From an uncultured Lachnospiraceae bacterium (lineage in GTDB: Bacteria > Bacillota > Clostridia > Lachnospirales > Lachnospiraceae): a stretch of 64,000 nucleotides of DNA. A model generated the notes under the pieces. It was given only the letters and a program-made list of their open reading frames with translations, ran no database searches and had not been told where the DNA came from. Where the stretch lies: positions 27,164 to 91,163 of the forward strand of contig CAJKGK010000011.1 of NCBI GenBank assembly GCA_905199445.1, written 5' to 3'. Both the position numbers and the translations under genes were made by a program. This document shows positions 1-8,645 of this stretch, piece by piece (positions within the stretch are counted from its first letter, which is position 1; every line of letters begins with the position of its first letter).

Positions 1-195
1 TTCAAACCTGGCAATTTTAGGCACCATACTGGCAATTTTAGGCGACAGATTTCTGCTGCTTTGAAAATACTGGCGTACCCGGTTTTTCAGACTAATGGCC
101 TTACCCACATAAATAATATCATCATGGACATCGTGCATTATATAAACACCGGGTCTGGCCGGCAGCTTTTTCAGTTCTTCTTCAATATTAAACAT
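1..195 (-). CDS. uvrC: UvrC excinuclease subunit C, N-terminal fragment (runs off window)
   Basis: Reading leftwards from an ATG at 195, the translation begins MFNIEEELKKLPARPGVYIM and continues to the window edge without a stop. This is the start of UvrC, which incises DNA on both sides of lesions in nucleotide excision repair. The GIY-YIG nuclease motif appears as GVY (residues 16-18) and YVG, followed by KAISLKNRVRQYF, all typical of UvrC. A CCTCC on the plus strand at 201-205 gives a good ribosome binding site. Only about 65 codons are present, so the remaining domains cannot be judged. Confidence 0.93.
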   Translation of the reverse strand, partial: MFNIEEELKKLPARPGVYIMHDVHDDIIYVGKAISLKNRVRQYFQSSRNLSPKIASMVPKIARFE

Positions 196-270
196 AATTA
201 CCTCCGTTTGATATCATGTCTGTTCAATATTCTATCTGTTCAGCATTATAATTGATGCTAAGTAAAAATA

Positions 271-305
271 TAAGCCTGACGGAAATGGTCACTCCGTCAG
301 GCTTA
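271..305 (-). terminator. Intrinsic terminator after ftsH
   Basis: AAGCCTGACGGA (272-283) is the exact reverse complement of 293-304, with a 9-nt loop. On the minus strand it is followed by ATATTTTTACTT. It lies just downstream of the ftsH stop and so ends that transcript before uvrC. Confidence 0.85.
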
Positions 306-320
306 TTTAAATCCGATTTT

Positions 321-2474
321 TCAGTCTTTAACCGAAGGAGACGCTTTGGCATCCCCGTCTTCATCGGACGTCTTGTGATCTTTTGATGCTGCCTTCTCCA
401 GATCCTGATCCAGGTCATCCGATCCCGTCGAATCCATGTCTGAACCCTTTAACGGGGGCCAGATTGTTTCCTCTGAAATAGGGTGGTTATTTTTCTCCAT
501 CCCCTGATCCAGAATACGTTCCACATCAAAGCCGGCCGGCTGTTCTTGTTTCATCGCTCCAGCCACAGATTCCGGGGTATTGTCTCTATTTGAGCCCAAA
601 GCATTCTCGTCAGTGGGAACTTTTTTTTCTTCCGGTTCTGGAATACCTTTAATTCTACGGAAAATCTGCATAAACTCCTTACCGGTAATGGTTTCATTTT
701 CAATCAGATAGTCACTGATTTCATCCAGACAGTCCATATTATCTTTTAAAAGATCCAGGGCTTTCTGATAGGCATCCTTGAGAATGCCCATAACCTCTGT
801 GTCAATCTCCGCTGCCGTAGCATCACCGCAGTTTAAAACAGTGCGTCCGCTAAGATACTGATCTTCCACCGAAGCCAGCCCCATCAGACCAAAGCGGTCA
901 GACATACCATACTGGGTAACCATAGCTTTGGCGATAGCCGTGGCTCTTTCAATATCATTAGAAGCGCCTGTGGTTACGGAATTAAACTTCACCTGCTCCG
1001 CAGCGCGGCCGCCGAACAAAACAACCAGTTCTTCTTCCAGTTCACTTTGAGACATCAAATACTTTTCTTCCTCAGGAACCTGCATTGTATAGCCTAAGGC
1101 ACCCATTGTTCTGGGGACAATGGTAATTTTCTGCACAGGCTCCGTATTTTTCTGTAAGGCTGCCGTCAGCGCATGTCCCACTTCATGATAAGATACAATC
1201 CGGCGCTCCTTGGCACTTAACACCCTGTCCTTTTTTTCCTTACCGGCAATCACAACCTCCACAGATTCAAAAAGATCCGCCTGAGATACAGCCATACGGC
1301 CATGCTTGACGGCGTGAAGTGCAGCCTCGTTAATAATATTGGCCAAATCTGAACCCACAGCACCGCTGGTGGCCAGACCGATTTCGTGTAAATCCACCGT
1401 ATCGTCCATATGAACATTTTTTGAATGAACCTTCAGCGTCTCTATACGGCCTTTTAAATCCGGCTTTTCAACGATAATACGCCGGTCAAAACGGCCCGGG
1501 CGCAAAAGGGCCTTATCAAGAATCTCCGGACGGTTTGTAGCTGCCAGAATGATAATTCCTTTGGAGGAATCAAAACCATCCATCTCAGCCAACAGCTGAT
1601 TTAAAGTCTGCTCACGCTCATCATTGCCGCCGTATCTGGAATCACGGCTTTTTCCGATGGCATCCAGCTCATCGATAAAAATAATACACGGTGCAGACTG
1701 CTGAGCCTGTTTAAAAAGATCACGGACACGGGAGGCACCCACACCGACAAACATCTCCACAAAATCCGAACCGGATAAAGAATAAAAAGGAACGCCAGCC
1801 TCGCCGGCCACGGCTTTTGCAAGCAGAGTTTTACCAGTTCCCGGCGGTCCCACAAGAAGTGCGCCCTTTGGCAGTTTAGCTCCAATCTGGGTATATTTTG
1901 CCGGATTATGCAAAAAGTCCACAATCTCCTTCAGGGATTCCTTGGATTCTTCCTGACCGGCCACATCCTTAAAAGTCACACCGGTGGCCTTCTGTACATA
2001 AACCTTGGCATTGCTTTTTCCCACACCCATCACGCCGCCGCTGCCCCGGGACATGAATCTGAAAATTAAAAACATGGCACCATAGATCAGCACAAGCGGC
2101 AGAACCCATGAAAGAATTGTCAGAAACATCGAACTGCTCTGGGGGATTTCCCGCTTAAACTCTACGCCGGCCGCCTCCAGCCGGTCAGTCAGTGTCAAAT
2201 CCGACATCTGGCCTGTATAATAGGTTCTGGGAATCATGGCAGTATCGTCATTGCGTGTAATCTCCAGACTGCCGTCATTTTTTACCAGCACATTTTTTAC
2301 AACGCCCTCATCCAGCATTTCCAAAAACTGATTATATGTGATTTCCTCTCTCCGGCTCTCTCTGGCCTGTGCTGAAAGAAAATTAAAAAACAGCAGCACA
2401 CAGACAGCAATCACACCAATAACAACCATATTTATGATATTTTTATTCTTTTTATCATTAGGTTTATTCTCCAT
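321..2474 (-). CDS. ftsH: ATP-dependent zinc metalloprotease FtsH
   Basis: Membrane-anchored AAA+ protease that extracts and degrades misfolded or regulatory membrane proteins. Two N-terminal membrane segments (about residues 13-34 and 116-140) flank an extracytoplasmic domain. The Walker A GPPGTGKT is near 209-216, Walker B is IIFIDELDAIG, and the zinc-protease motif HEVGH is near 430-434. I chose the ATG at 2474 because AAGGAG lies 6-12 nt upstream of it; an in-frame GTG at 2495 lacks such a site. The 717-residue product has a long acidic, probably disordered C-terminal tail of about 100 residues after the protease domain, which suggests tail-based regulation or substrate binding. The gene appears monocistronic, with a terminator at 271-305. 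Confidence 0.97.
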   Translation of the reverse strand: MENKPNDKKNKNIINMVVIGVIAVCVLLFFNFLSAQARESRREEITYNQFLEMLDEGVVKNVLVKNDGSLEITRNDDTAMIPRTYYTGQMSDLTLTDRLEAAGVEFKREIPQSSSMFLTILSWVLPLVLIYGAMFLIFRFMSRGSGGVMGVGKSNAKVYVQKATGVTFKDVAGQEESKESLKEIVDFLHNPAKYTQIGAKLPKGALLVGPPGTGKTLLAKAVAGEAGVPFYSLSGSDFVEMFVGVGASRVRDLFKQAQQSAPCIIFIDELDAIGKSRDSRYGGNDEREQTLNQLLAEMDGFDSSKGIIILAATNRPEILDKALLRPGRFDRRIIVEKPDLKGRIETLKVHSKNVHMDDTVDLHEIGLATSGAVGSDLANIINEAALHAVKHGRMAVSQADLFESVEVVIAGKEKKDRVLSAKERRIVSYHEVGHALTAALQKNTEPVQKITIVPRTMGALGYTMQVPEEEKYLMSQSELEEELVVLFGGRAAEQVKFNSVTTGASNDIERATAIAKAMVTQYGMSDRFGLMGLASVEDQYLSGRTVLNCGDATAAEIDTEVMGILKDAYQKALDLLKDNMDCLDEISDYLIENETITGKEFMQIFRRIKGIPEPEEKKVPTDENALGSNRDNTPESVAGAMKQEQPAGFDVERILDQGMEKNNHPISEETIWPPLKGSDMDSTGSDDLDQDLEKAASKDHKTSDEDGDAKASPSVKD

Positions 2475-2533
2475 ACGCTTTCTCCTTCCATTCACACTTT
2501 TGGTGTCTGGATATACTTTTCCATACTTTAATT

Positions 2534-2562
2534 ACTATATCCTAAAAAAGCAAAAACGTCTA
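2534..2562 (-). promoter_or_regulatory. Possible ftsH promoter
   Basis: On the minus strand TAGACG (2557-2562) is separated by 17 nt from TATAGT (2534-2539), about 60 nt upstream of the ftsH start. The -10 is good and the -35 is weak, so this is tentative. Confidence 0.4.
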
Positions 2563-2623
2563 CTCAATTCACAATTTTTTACGAAAAATTAATAATGAAG
2601 TTGCTTTATCAAACCTCTTGACG

Positions 2624-2667
2624 GAAAAAAAGCCTTGGAAATACCCATCCCATGGATTTCCAAAGCT
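2624..2667 (-). terminator. Intrinsic terminator after the lspA-like gene
   Basis: The 12-nt arms 2631-2642 and 2656-2667 pair (one G-U), and the minus strand then reads CTTTTTTTCC. It sits directly after the lspA-like stop at 2682. Confidence 0.85.
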
Positions 2668-2681
2668 ATTTTCTTGTGCTT

Positions 2682-3140
2682 TTACTTTTTTTCAGACAGG
2701 CCGGCAAGCACCGCCAAAGCGGCACCGGCAAAAATACAGAAATCACCAATGTTAAAAATAATCCGCTCTAACCGCCTGCATCCGATGGATATTCTGAAAT
2801 AATCCGTCACCCTGCCGCAGGTCAGCCGTTCTGCTGCATTGCTTGCCGCACCACCAAGAATCAGAGCCAACCCCAGTTTAAGCATCCGGGAACCGTCGCT
2901 GCCGGCCGCGGCCGCCAAAAGTCCGCACACAAGGCCCAGCAAAAATACAGTAATCCCGGCCAAAAGTCTGGCATGATGCCGCAAGGCACCCAGCATGGCA
3001 CCATCGTTAAAATACTTCGTAATCACAATATGTCCGCCGGCCACGGCCTGCCTGCTGTTTAAATCCTTATGATCTCTGATCCACTTTTTAATCCATAAAT
3101 CCCCGCCGCAAACACCTGCGGCAACTAAAAACCATATCAT
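2682..3140 (-). CDS. lspA: Divergent LspA-like prolipoprotein signal peptidase II
   Basis: LspA cleaves signal peptides of lipid-modified prolipoproteins in the membrane. The family pattern is recognisable but diverged. FNDGAMLG stands for the NxGAAF box, GGAASNAAERL for GGAxGNxxDR, and the aspartates in VTDYF (about D113) and FNIGD (about D133) match the catalytic pair of E. coli LspA (D123, D141). The conserved NxxDR aspartate is a glutamate. Four hydrophobic segments fit the family. I start at the ATG at 3140, which has an AGGGGGAAGGG site upstream and gives 152 residues, the normal LspA length. Given the divergence this may be a second paralogue rather than the housekeeping enzyme. Confidence 0.75.
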   Translation of the reverse strand: MIWFLVAAGVCGGDLWIKKWIRDHKDLNSRQAVAGGHIVITKYFNDGAMLGALRHHARLLAGITVFLLGLVCGLLAAAAGSDGSRMLKLGLALILGGAASNAAERLTCGRVTDYFRISIGCRRLERIIFNIGDFCIFAGAALAVLAGLSEKK

Positions 3141-3224
3141 TTTTATGTTCCCTTCCCCCTGATTTTTCATCTTCGGATTTTTATAATGATTATATATCAG
3201 CCGGCCATTTTTCACAACCAGCAA

Positions 3225-3253
3225 TTGAATTTAAAATTTGGTTTTGCTATACT
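3225..3253 (+). promoter_or_regulatory. Promoter of the MATE and EFR1 genes
   Basis: TTGAAT (3225-3230), a 17-nt spacer, then TATACT (3248-3253), located about 40 nt upstream of the MATE start. This matches the sigma-A consensus well. Confidence 0.75.
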
Positions 3254-3291
3254 ATATACGTAAAACTTTTTGAAAGGGGTCTTAACTTCAT

Positions 3292-4656
3292 ATGGAAAAA
3301 CAACAAAAGAATAAGATGGGGTATGCACCGATTACGCCGCTGCTTGCTTCCATGGCACTGCCTGCCATGATCTCCATGCTGATTCAGGCACTGTATAATG
3401 TGGTAGACAGTATCTTTGTTTCCAGAATCAGCTCCGAGGCGCTTTCAGCCATTTCTCTGGCATTTCCAGTACAGATGCTGATGATCTCGGTCGTTGTGGG
3501 AACCGGCGTTGGTATAAACTCCCTTGTTGCCCGCCGCCTGGGTGAACAAAGACAGGCAGAAGCCAACAACGCAGCCAGTCACGGCATCGTTTTAGGCATC
3601 ATCAGCTGGCTCATCATTGCACTGCTGGGCGCCTTTGGTTCCCGTCCGTTTTTTATGGCAACAACAGACAATGCCAACATTATCGAGATGGGCGTCAGCT
3701 ATACAACCATTGTCACCGTATTCTGTCTTTTTACAACCATCCAGGTTTGTATTGAAAAAACGCTTCAGGCCACGGGAAATATGATTTTCCCCATGTGTTC
3801 TCAGTTAATCGGCTGTATCAGCAACATTATTCTGGATCCAATCCTTATTTTTGGTTATTTTGGCTTTCCGGCCATGGGCATCCGAGGTGCAGCCATTGCC
3901 ACCGTTACCGGTCAGCTGTTTGGTATGATTTTCTGTATGTGTATACTGAAATTTAAAAATCATGCTGTTCATATTTCTCTGAAGCATTTCCGTTTTGACA
4001 GAGAAACAGTCAAACATATTTATCAGGTAGGCTTTCCCTCTATTATTATGCAGGCCATCGGCTCTGTCCTTGTAACCTTCCTGAATATGATTCTTATTTC
4101 ATTTTCCGAAGCAGCCGTCAATGTCCTTGGTATTTACTACAAACTTCAGTCCTTTGTATTTATGCCCATCTTTGGTCTGACCCAGGGTGCCATGCCGATT
4201 CTTGGCTATAATTACGGGGCAGGGCAAAAGGATCGGATGCTCAAAACCCTTAAAATCGGCACACTTTTTGCTGCGGTCATTATGGTGATCGGCACACTTT
4301 TGTTCCAACTGTTTCCTGACACAATGCTTGGTATGTTTAATGCGGATGCCACTACGCTGGAAATCGGAATCCCGGCCATGCGAACCATCAGTCTGTGCTT
4401 TATTCCCGCAGCCCTGGGCATTATGTTTTCAACACTGTTTCAGGCCGTAGGCAAAGGTTTTAACAGTCTGATTCTTTCTCTTGTGCGTCAGCTGATCTGT
4501 ATTTTGCCGGTTGCCTATCTCCTGTCCAAAATCAGTCTTGCCGCCGTATGGTACGCTTTCCCTATTGCGGAGATCGTTTCCTGTATTCTGGGCATTTTAA
4601 TGTTTGTTGCTCTTTACAAAAAAGTACTTGTCCATTTAAAACCACTGGAAGTATAA
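3292..4656 (+). CDS. MATE family multidrug/cation efflux transporter
   Basis: Polytopic membrane protein of 454 residues with the 12 hydrophobic segments expected of MATE exporters, which use a Na+ or H+ gradient to expel organic cations and toxins. Family features include the N-terminal PITPLLASMALPAMISMLIQ helix, YNVVDSIFVSRISSEALSAI and the mid-protein GATQG-like stretch GLTQGAMPILGYNYGAG. A consensus promoter lies upstream and an AAGGGG site precedes the ATG. It is followed after 33 nt by an iron-sulfur flavodoxin gene, so the two are probably co-transcribed. The substrate cannot be read from sequence. Confidence 0.93.
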   Translation: MEKQQKNKMGYAPITPLLASMALPAMISMLIQALYNVVDSIFVSRISSEALSAISLAFPVQMLMISVVVGTGVGINSLVARRLGEQRQAEANNAASHGIVLGIISWLIIALLGAFGSRPFFMATTDNANIIEMGVSYTTIVTVFCLFTTIQVCIEKTLQATGNMIFPMCSQLIGCISNIILDPILIFGYFGFPAMGIRGAAIATVTGQLFGMIFCMCILKFKNHAVHISLKHFRFDRETVKHIYQVGFPSIIMQAIGSVLVTFLNMILISFSEAAVNVLGIYYKLQSFVFMPIFGLTQGAMPILGYNYGAGQKDRMLKTLKIGTLFAAVIMVIGTLLFQLFPDTMLGMFNADATTLEIGIPAMRTISLCFIPAALGIMFSTLFQAVGKGFNSLILSLVRQLICILPVAYLLSKISLAAVWYAFPIAEIVSCILGILMFVALYKKVLVHLKPLEV

Positions 4657-4689
4657 AATTAACCTTTAAGAAATCGGAGGAGGATTCTT

Positions 4690-5445
4690 ATGCGTGAACA
4701 AACAGCCCTTTACTATTTTTCGGCTACAGGCAATTCTTTGACAACCGCCCGGATTCTGGCACAAGCGCTGGAAGGCGACTGCCGAATCATCTCAGCCGCT
4801 TCACTAAAAGATTTAGAACAGATTGATGTGACAGCGCACTGCGTTGGATTTGTATTTCCTATTTATTATGGAGACATGCCGTATATTATACGAAATCTTA
4901 TAGAAAAAATGAACTTTCCGGAAAACTGCTACATTTTTACGTTTTCCACCTACAGAGGCCATCCGGGAGATGTGGCTGCCAGAATGAATGATCTTTTAAA
5001 CAAGCGGGGGGCTTTCCTGTCACTCAATCTTGGAATTCCCATGCCTGGAAACAGTTATTTAAGCACCCCAAAGCAGGCTGAGGAAGCGCTTTTGAATCAG
5101 CAATCCAATATTTTAAAACTGGCTCCTCAGATCGTGCAAAGACGCTCTGAGGATTATGCCAAACTTCCCCTTCCCCAGCCATCGCCGGTTTCCAAACTGT
5201 GGAATATGCGCGGGATGACGGCCGATGATCGCTGCATTCAGTGCGGCATCTGCGCCCGTGTATGCCCCATGGATAACATCACCTTAAATCCCCGACCAAC
5301 CTTTGGGGAGAACTGTCTCACCTGTCTGGCCTGCTTCCACTGGTGTCCCACAGAGGCTATCTATATGAGCAAAGAAACGGAAATTCAGCGCCGCCCCAAA
5401 TACCATCACCCGGACATTCGTTTAGATGATATGATCAGCTCTTAA
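4690..5445 (+). CDS. EFR1-type flavodoxin-ferredoxin fusion protein
   Basis: 251-residue redox protein. The N-terminus YYFSATGNSLTTARILAQAL is a flavodoxin phosphate-binding loop for FMN. The C-terminus carries two [4Fe-4S] motifs, CIQCGICARVCP and CLTCLACFHWCP. This arrangement is that of the EFR1 family of Clostridia, probably an electron carrier in the cytosol; its partner is not known. The ribosome binding site is a strong GGAGGAGG. It is likely in one operon with the MATE gene upstream. Its last 24 bases overlap the 3' end of the convergent iclR-type gene. Confidence 0.9.
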   Translation: MREQTALYYFSATGNSLTTARILAQALEGDCRIISAASLKDLEQIDVTAHCVGFVFPIYYGDMPYIIRNLIEKMNFPENCYIFTFSTYRGHPGDVAARMNDLLNKRGAFLSLNLGIPMPGNSYLSTPKQAEEALLNQQSNILKLAPQIVQRRSEDYAKLPLPQPSPVSKLWNMRGMTADDRCIQCGICARVCPMDNITLNPRPTFGENCLTCLACFHWCPTEAIYMSKETEIQRRPKYHHPDIRLDDMISS

Positions 5446-6234
5446 AGATTCCTCCAGGCGATAAGCCGGATACTGTCCGGTATAGCCCATATTGACAGAC
5501 AGACGGGCACATGCTTCCCAGATCAGTCTGGCTGCCAGCAAAAACCGCTCCTCTTTAATACTGCGGAACATGCCCGAGGAGACAAGCACATACTGAGGAA
5601 AGCCGCTGCTGTTAAAAACAGGAGCGCCCACACAGCGCAGACCAATACGGTGTTCACCGTTCTCAACGGCTACGCCATTATATCGAATACGCTCAAATTC
5701 CCGTTCCAGATCCTGCGCCTCTACCAGTGTATGAGGCGTATACATCCGGCGGGTTTTATTTTTCAACAGCTGGCGGCACTGATGCCGATCCGGCATAAAG
5801 GCCCAAACAGCCTTCCCCATAGCCGTACTGTGCATGGGAAAACGGCTACCAGCTTCTGTAACAACTCTCATAGGATTGCCTGTATCCTGAAGATACAGGC
5901 AAAGCATTTCTTCGGCCTGATAGGTCCACAGCCCAACAGTCTCGCCGGTCTGCATGGCAATCCCCGGCATATAAGTTCTGGCATAATCTACAATATGCCA
6001 CGACCTGCGCACCGCATTGCCCAGTTCAAATAAATGCATCCCCAGCCTGTACTTTCCACTGCCACCGTCCTGCTCAATAACTCCAAAATGGCGCATTGTG
6101 GACAAAAGACCATACACCGTTGTTTTGGGATAACCACATCGTACGGACAGCTCCTGAAGGGAAAGCCCAGAATCCGACGCAGCCAGTGCATTTAAAAGAA
6201 GCATGGCCTTTTCCACTGATTTGATTTCACCCAT
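5422..6234 (-). CDS. IclR family transcriptional regulator
   Basis: 270 residues with an N-terminal winged helix-turn-helix (about residues 5-65; LSLQELSVRCGYPKTTVYGL) and a C-terminal IclR effector domain, so a ligand-responsive DNA-binding protein. Its ATG at 6234 follows the xdhC stop codon with no gap (TAG-ATG), so translation is probably coupled. This places it at the end of the putative molybdenum-related operon, and it may regulate that operon or a molybdoenzyme elsewhere. Its 3' end runs 24 nt into the convergent EFR1 gene. Confidence 0.9.
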   Translation of the reverse strand: MGEIKSVEKAMLLLNALAASDSGLSLQELSVRCGYPKTTVYGLLSTMRHFGVIEQDGGSGKYRLGMHLFELGNAVRRSWHIVDYARTYMPGIAMQTGETVGLWTYQAEEMLCLYLQDTGNPMRVVTEAGSRFPMHSTAMGKAVWAFMPDRHQCRQLLKNKTRRMYTPHTLVEAQDLEREFERIRYNGVAVENGEHRIGLRCVGAPVFNSSGFPQYVLVSSGMFRSIKEERFLLAARLIWEACARLSVNMGYTGQYPAYRLEESLRADHII

Positions 6235-7260
6235 CTACAGCCGCTCCTTATGCTCTGAACGTATAAGAATCATCTCAGCCGCAATACTGATGGCAATTTC
6301 CGCCGGGGTTTCTCCTTTAATCGGCAGACCAATAGGTGTGTGCATACGGTTAATGTCTTCCATGGCAATCCCCGCTTCCAGCAAACGTTTTGTAGTTGCC
6401 GCAATTTTATGTCTGCTGCCGATGACACCAATATAAGCCGCCGGTGTCTGAAGCGCCTGATAAAGGACCTCGTAATCAGACTGATGTCCTCTGGTCATAA
6501 TCACCACATAGTCCTGCGCTTTGATCTGAATTTGATCCGTAAAATCTTTAAAATCTCCATACACCGTATGATGTACCCCTTTAAAAAGACGGGGATCGGC
6601 AAAATGTTCCCTGTCTTCGTAAACAACCACTTTAAATCCCACATGGGCAATGACCGGAACAAGCTCCTGAGCCACATGGCCGCCGCCAAATACATATACC
6701 CAGCCGGACTGGATCAATGGTTCCACAAAATAATCCGGTTCTGTGCCTGTCCGGACAGATGTATTTTTCAGAAAAGGCAGTAGCTGTGCTTCCGTCACAC
6801 CATCCATAAAGTTCAGCCCCGACATTTTATCATACACACCGGTCTGGCAGGCTGCCCCTTCTTTGATGGCCGTAACCAGCCATGCATCTGTGTCCGCATC
6901 GTAAAGCCTGAGCATATGGTCAAGCATGGCCGTAAAATTTGCATCACCGCCGTTGATGTACTGAAAATAAACAACCACATTGCCACCGCAGATCATCCCT
7001 ATATCCGCAGTCTGATTTTTCGTCAGATTAAAGCCCTTGGTCATTGAGCATTTTTCTTTCAGCACTCTAAGTGCCTCTTTAGTGCTTAAATATTCCACAT
7101 TGCCCCCTCCGATGGTGCCCATGGTGCTTCCGTCTTCAAACACCGCCATTTTTGCCCCATTTCCCCTGGGCGTAGACCCTGAACTGGCCACAATACTGGT
7201 AAGCACAAAACTTTCCGGCTTTTTCAGTCGTTCCCTCAAGGCTTTAAAAAATTCAATCAT
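6235..7260 (-). CDS. XdhC/CoxI family molybdenum-cofactor accessory protein
   Basis: 341 residues. The N-terminal XdhC_CoxI domain begins MIEFFKALRERLKKPESFVL and contains the characteristic SSGSTPRGNGAKMAV. The C-terminal Rossmann domain contains WVYVFGGGHVAQELVP and a DYVVIMTRGHQSDYEVL stretch. XdhC proteins bind molybdenum cofactor and promote its sulfuration and insertion into xanthine dehydrogenase-type hydroxylases. The start at 7260 is preceded by AAAGGGGAAACGAT. No molybdoenzyme gene is in the window, so the client is elsewhere. Upstream lies a BtuCD-type ABC transporter, downstream an abutting IclR regulator. Confidence 0.9.
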   Translation of the reverse strand: MIEFFKALRERLKKPESFVLTSIVASSGSTPRGNGAKMAVFEDGSTMGTIGGGNVEYLSTKEALRVLKEKCSMTKGFNLTKNQTADIGMICGGNVVVYFQYINGGDANFTAMLDHMLRLYDADTDAWLVTAIKEGAACQTGVYDKMSGLNFMDGVTEAQLLPFLKNTSVRTGTEPDYFVEPLIQSGWVYVFGGGHVAQELVPVIAHVGFKVVVYEDREHFADPRLFKGVHHTVYGDFKDFTDQIQIKAQDYVVIMTRGHQSDYEVLYQALQTPAAYIGVIGSRHKIAATTKRLLEAGIAMEDINRMHTPIGLPIKGETPAEIAISIAAEMILIRSEHKERL

Positions 7261-7344
7261 ATCGTTTCCCCTTTCTGTGTGCCGGCCGCAAAGCATGGCG
7301 GCTTTTGCAGTCTTAGCACAGATAATGCCGCAATCCTATATGAA

Positions 7345-8568
7345 TTATTCTGCAATCTTATATGTTGAATGGGCCATCAGTGCTCTGGCTTCTTCATCAC
7401 TTAAGTCATAGTGCCAGAATAACTGATAAAATGTTTTTGCTTCTTCAATCATATCCTCATCATATAAATCCGGGTACAATAAATTTCCCAGCCAGCGGAT
7501 ACCGATGATACGGTTTACTGCCGGCGGCTGTGTCATCCAGTCATAGGGGCCATTGGGTATCTCATAGTATCTGCCCTGAGAAATTGCTGTCACACCGCCC
7601 CAGTTTTCATCTTCGGAAACTGTTTCGTAAGGTCCGCCCTGACTGAACAGAATCACATCCGGCTGAGCCAGAAGCACAGTTTCCATATTAATGGTATTGC
7701 CGCCGCTTTTATTACTGATCTCATCTACAACAATGGCATTTTTAGCACCCACAATGTCAATGACCGCAGAATGGATGGAGCCTGCCGCATTCACCTCAAG
7801 GCCCGTATCTCCGGAAGCAAACATCACCGTCAGCCGATCCTCATCTGCGATCTTTGCTGAACGTTCCTCTGCCATGGCAATCGTTTCATCGATATAAGAT
7901 GCCAGTGTCTCCGCCTGGGTCTGCATATTCAGCAAAGCTCCCAGTGTACGATAGGCCTGAGAAAAGGTATCCAAATTGGCTTCAATAAATATGGTGGGAA
8001 TACCGGTCTGCTCCTGGATAGCATCCATATCTGCCCCATGACCGTCCTTCATATCTCCCATGTCAATAATCACCTGGGGTTTGGCCGCAATCAGCGCTTC
8101 CATATTCAAGCTGACATTTTTTCCGTAAAACTGGCCAAATTCCGGCAAATTATAGTATTTTTCATCAAAGTACTTCTGCTGAGCCGATGTAGGATTACTG
8201 CTCCATCCAACCATCACATCCGGAGCCAGGGTATAAATAATCATCTGAGCCGATGCTCCCGATGGCGCAACCTGGGTCAGATTTTTTGGAAGTACCACTG
8301 CACGACCGCAGGAATCTGTAAAGGTCACCGTATCATCACCGTTATCCTTAATGGCCACCGACATTGAATCGCCATTTTGTGCGTCCGTTTGACCATCAGA
8401 TGTTTGGGACTGTGCGTCCGTCTCAGCTGAAAACGACGCAGTTGCTCCTTCTGTTTCGGAAAACGTGACCGTTTGTGACCGGGATTCTGTCGGGCCGGAT
8501 GTCTGGCAGGCCGTCAGACCGACAGTAAGACCAATAACCATAAATAATGCGCCCATTGTTTTTTTCAT
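7345..8568 (-). CDS. ABC transporter substrate-binding lipoprotein, BtuF/FecB/MolA type
   Basis: 407 residues. A lipoprotein signal peptide ends at LTVGLTAC, followed by a Ser/Thr/Asp-rich linker and a helical-backbone binding fold (VTFTDSCGRAVVLPKNLTQV at the domain start). The family binds iron chelates, cobalamin or oxyanions. The stretch GPYDWMTQPPAVNRIIGIRW near the C-terminus is shared, as I recall it, by a branch often found beside molybdenum genes. Together with the XdhC neighbour this makes molybdate or tungstate a plausible ligand (inference), with ferric chelates the alternative. AGGAGGAAATTAAG precedes the ATG. It belongs to the minus-strand operon 11157-5422. Confidence 0.85.
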   Translation of the reverse strand: MKKTMGALFMVIGLTVGLTACQTSGPTESRSQTVTFSETEGATASFSAETDAQSQTSDGQTDAQNGDSMSVAIKDNGDDTVTFTDSCGRAVVLPKNLTQVAPSGASAQMIIYTLAPDVMVGWSSNPTSAQQKYFDEKYYNLPEFGQFYGKNVSLNMEALIAAKPQVIIDMGDMKDGHGADMDAIQEQTGIPTIFIEANLDTFSQAYRTLGALLNMQTQAETLASYIDETIAMAEERSAKIADEDRLTVMFASGDTGLEVNAAGSIHSAVIDIVGAKNAIVVDEISNKSGGNTINMETVLLAQPDVILFSQGGPYETVSEDENWGGVTAISQGRYYEIPNGPYDWMTQPPAVNRIIGIRWLGNLLYPDLYDEDMIEEAKTFYQLFWHYDLSDEEARALMAHSTYKIAE

Positions 8569-8605
8569 CTTAATTTCCTCCTTTATTGTTCAACTGCCGA
8601 TTGGC

Positions 8606-8645
8606 AGCTTCATCTCAATTGTATAAGCTTCATCTCAATTGTATA
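8606..8645. repeat. Exact 20-bp tandem duplication at a stop codon
   Basis: The 20 bp at 8606-8625 (beginning agcttcatctcaatt) are repeated without gap at 8626-8645. The second copy includes the last codons and the TGA of the methyltransferase gene, so its 3' end is duplicated into the short spacer before the binding-protein gene. Confidence 0.95.
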
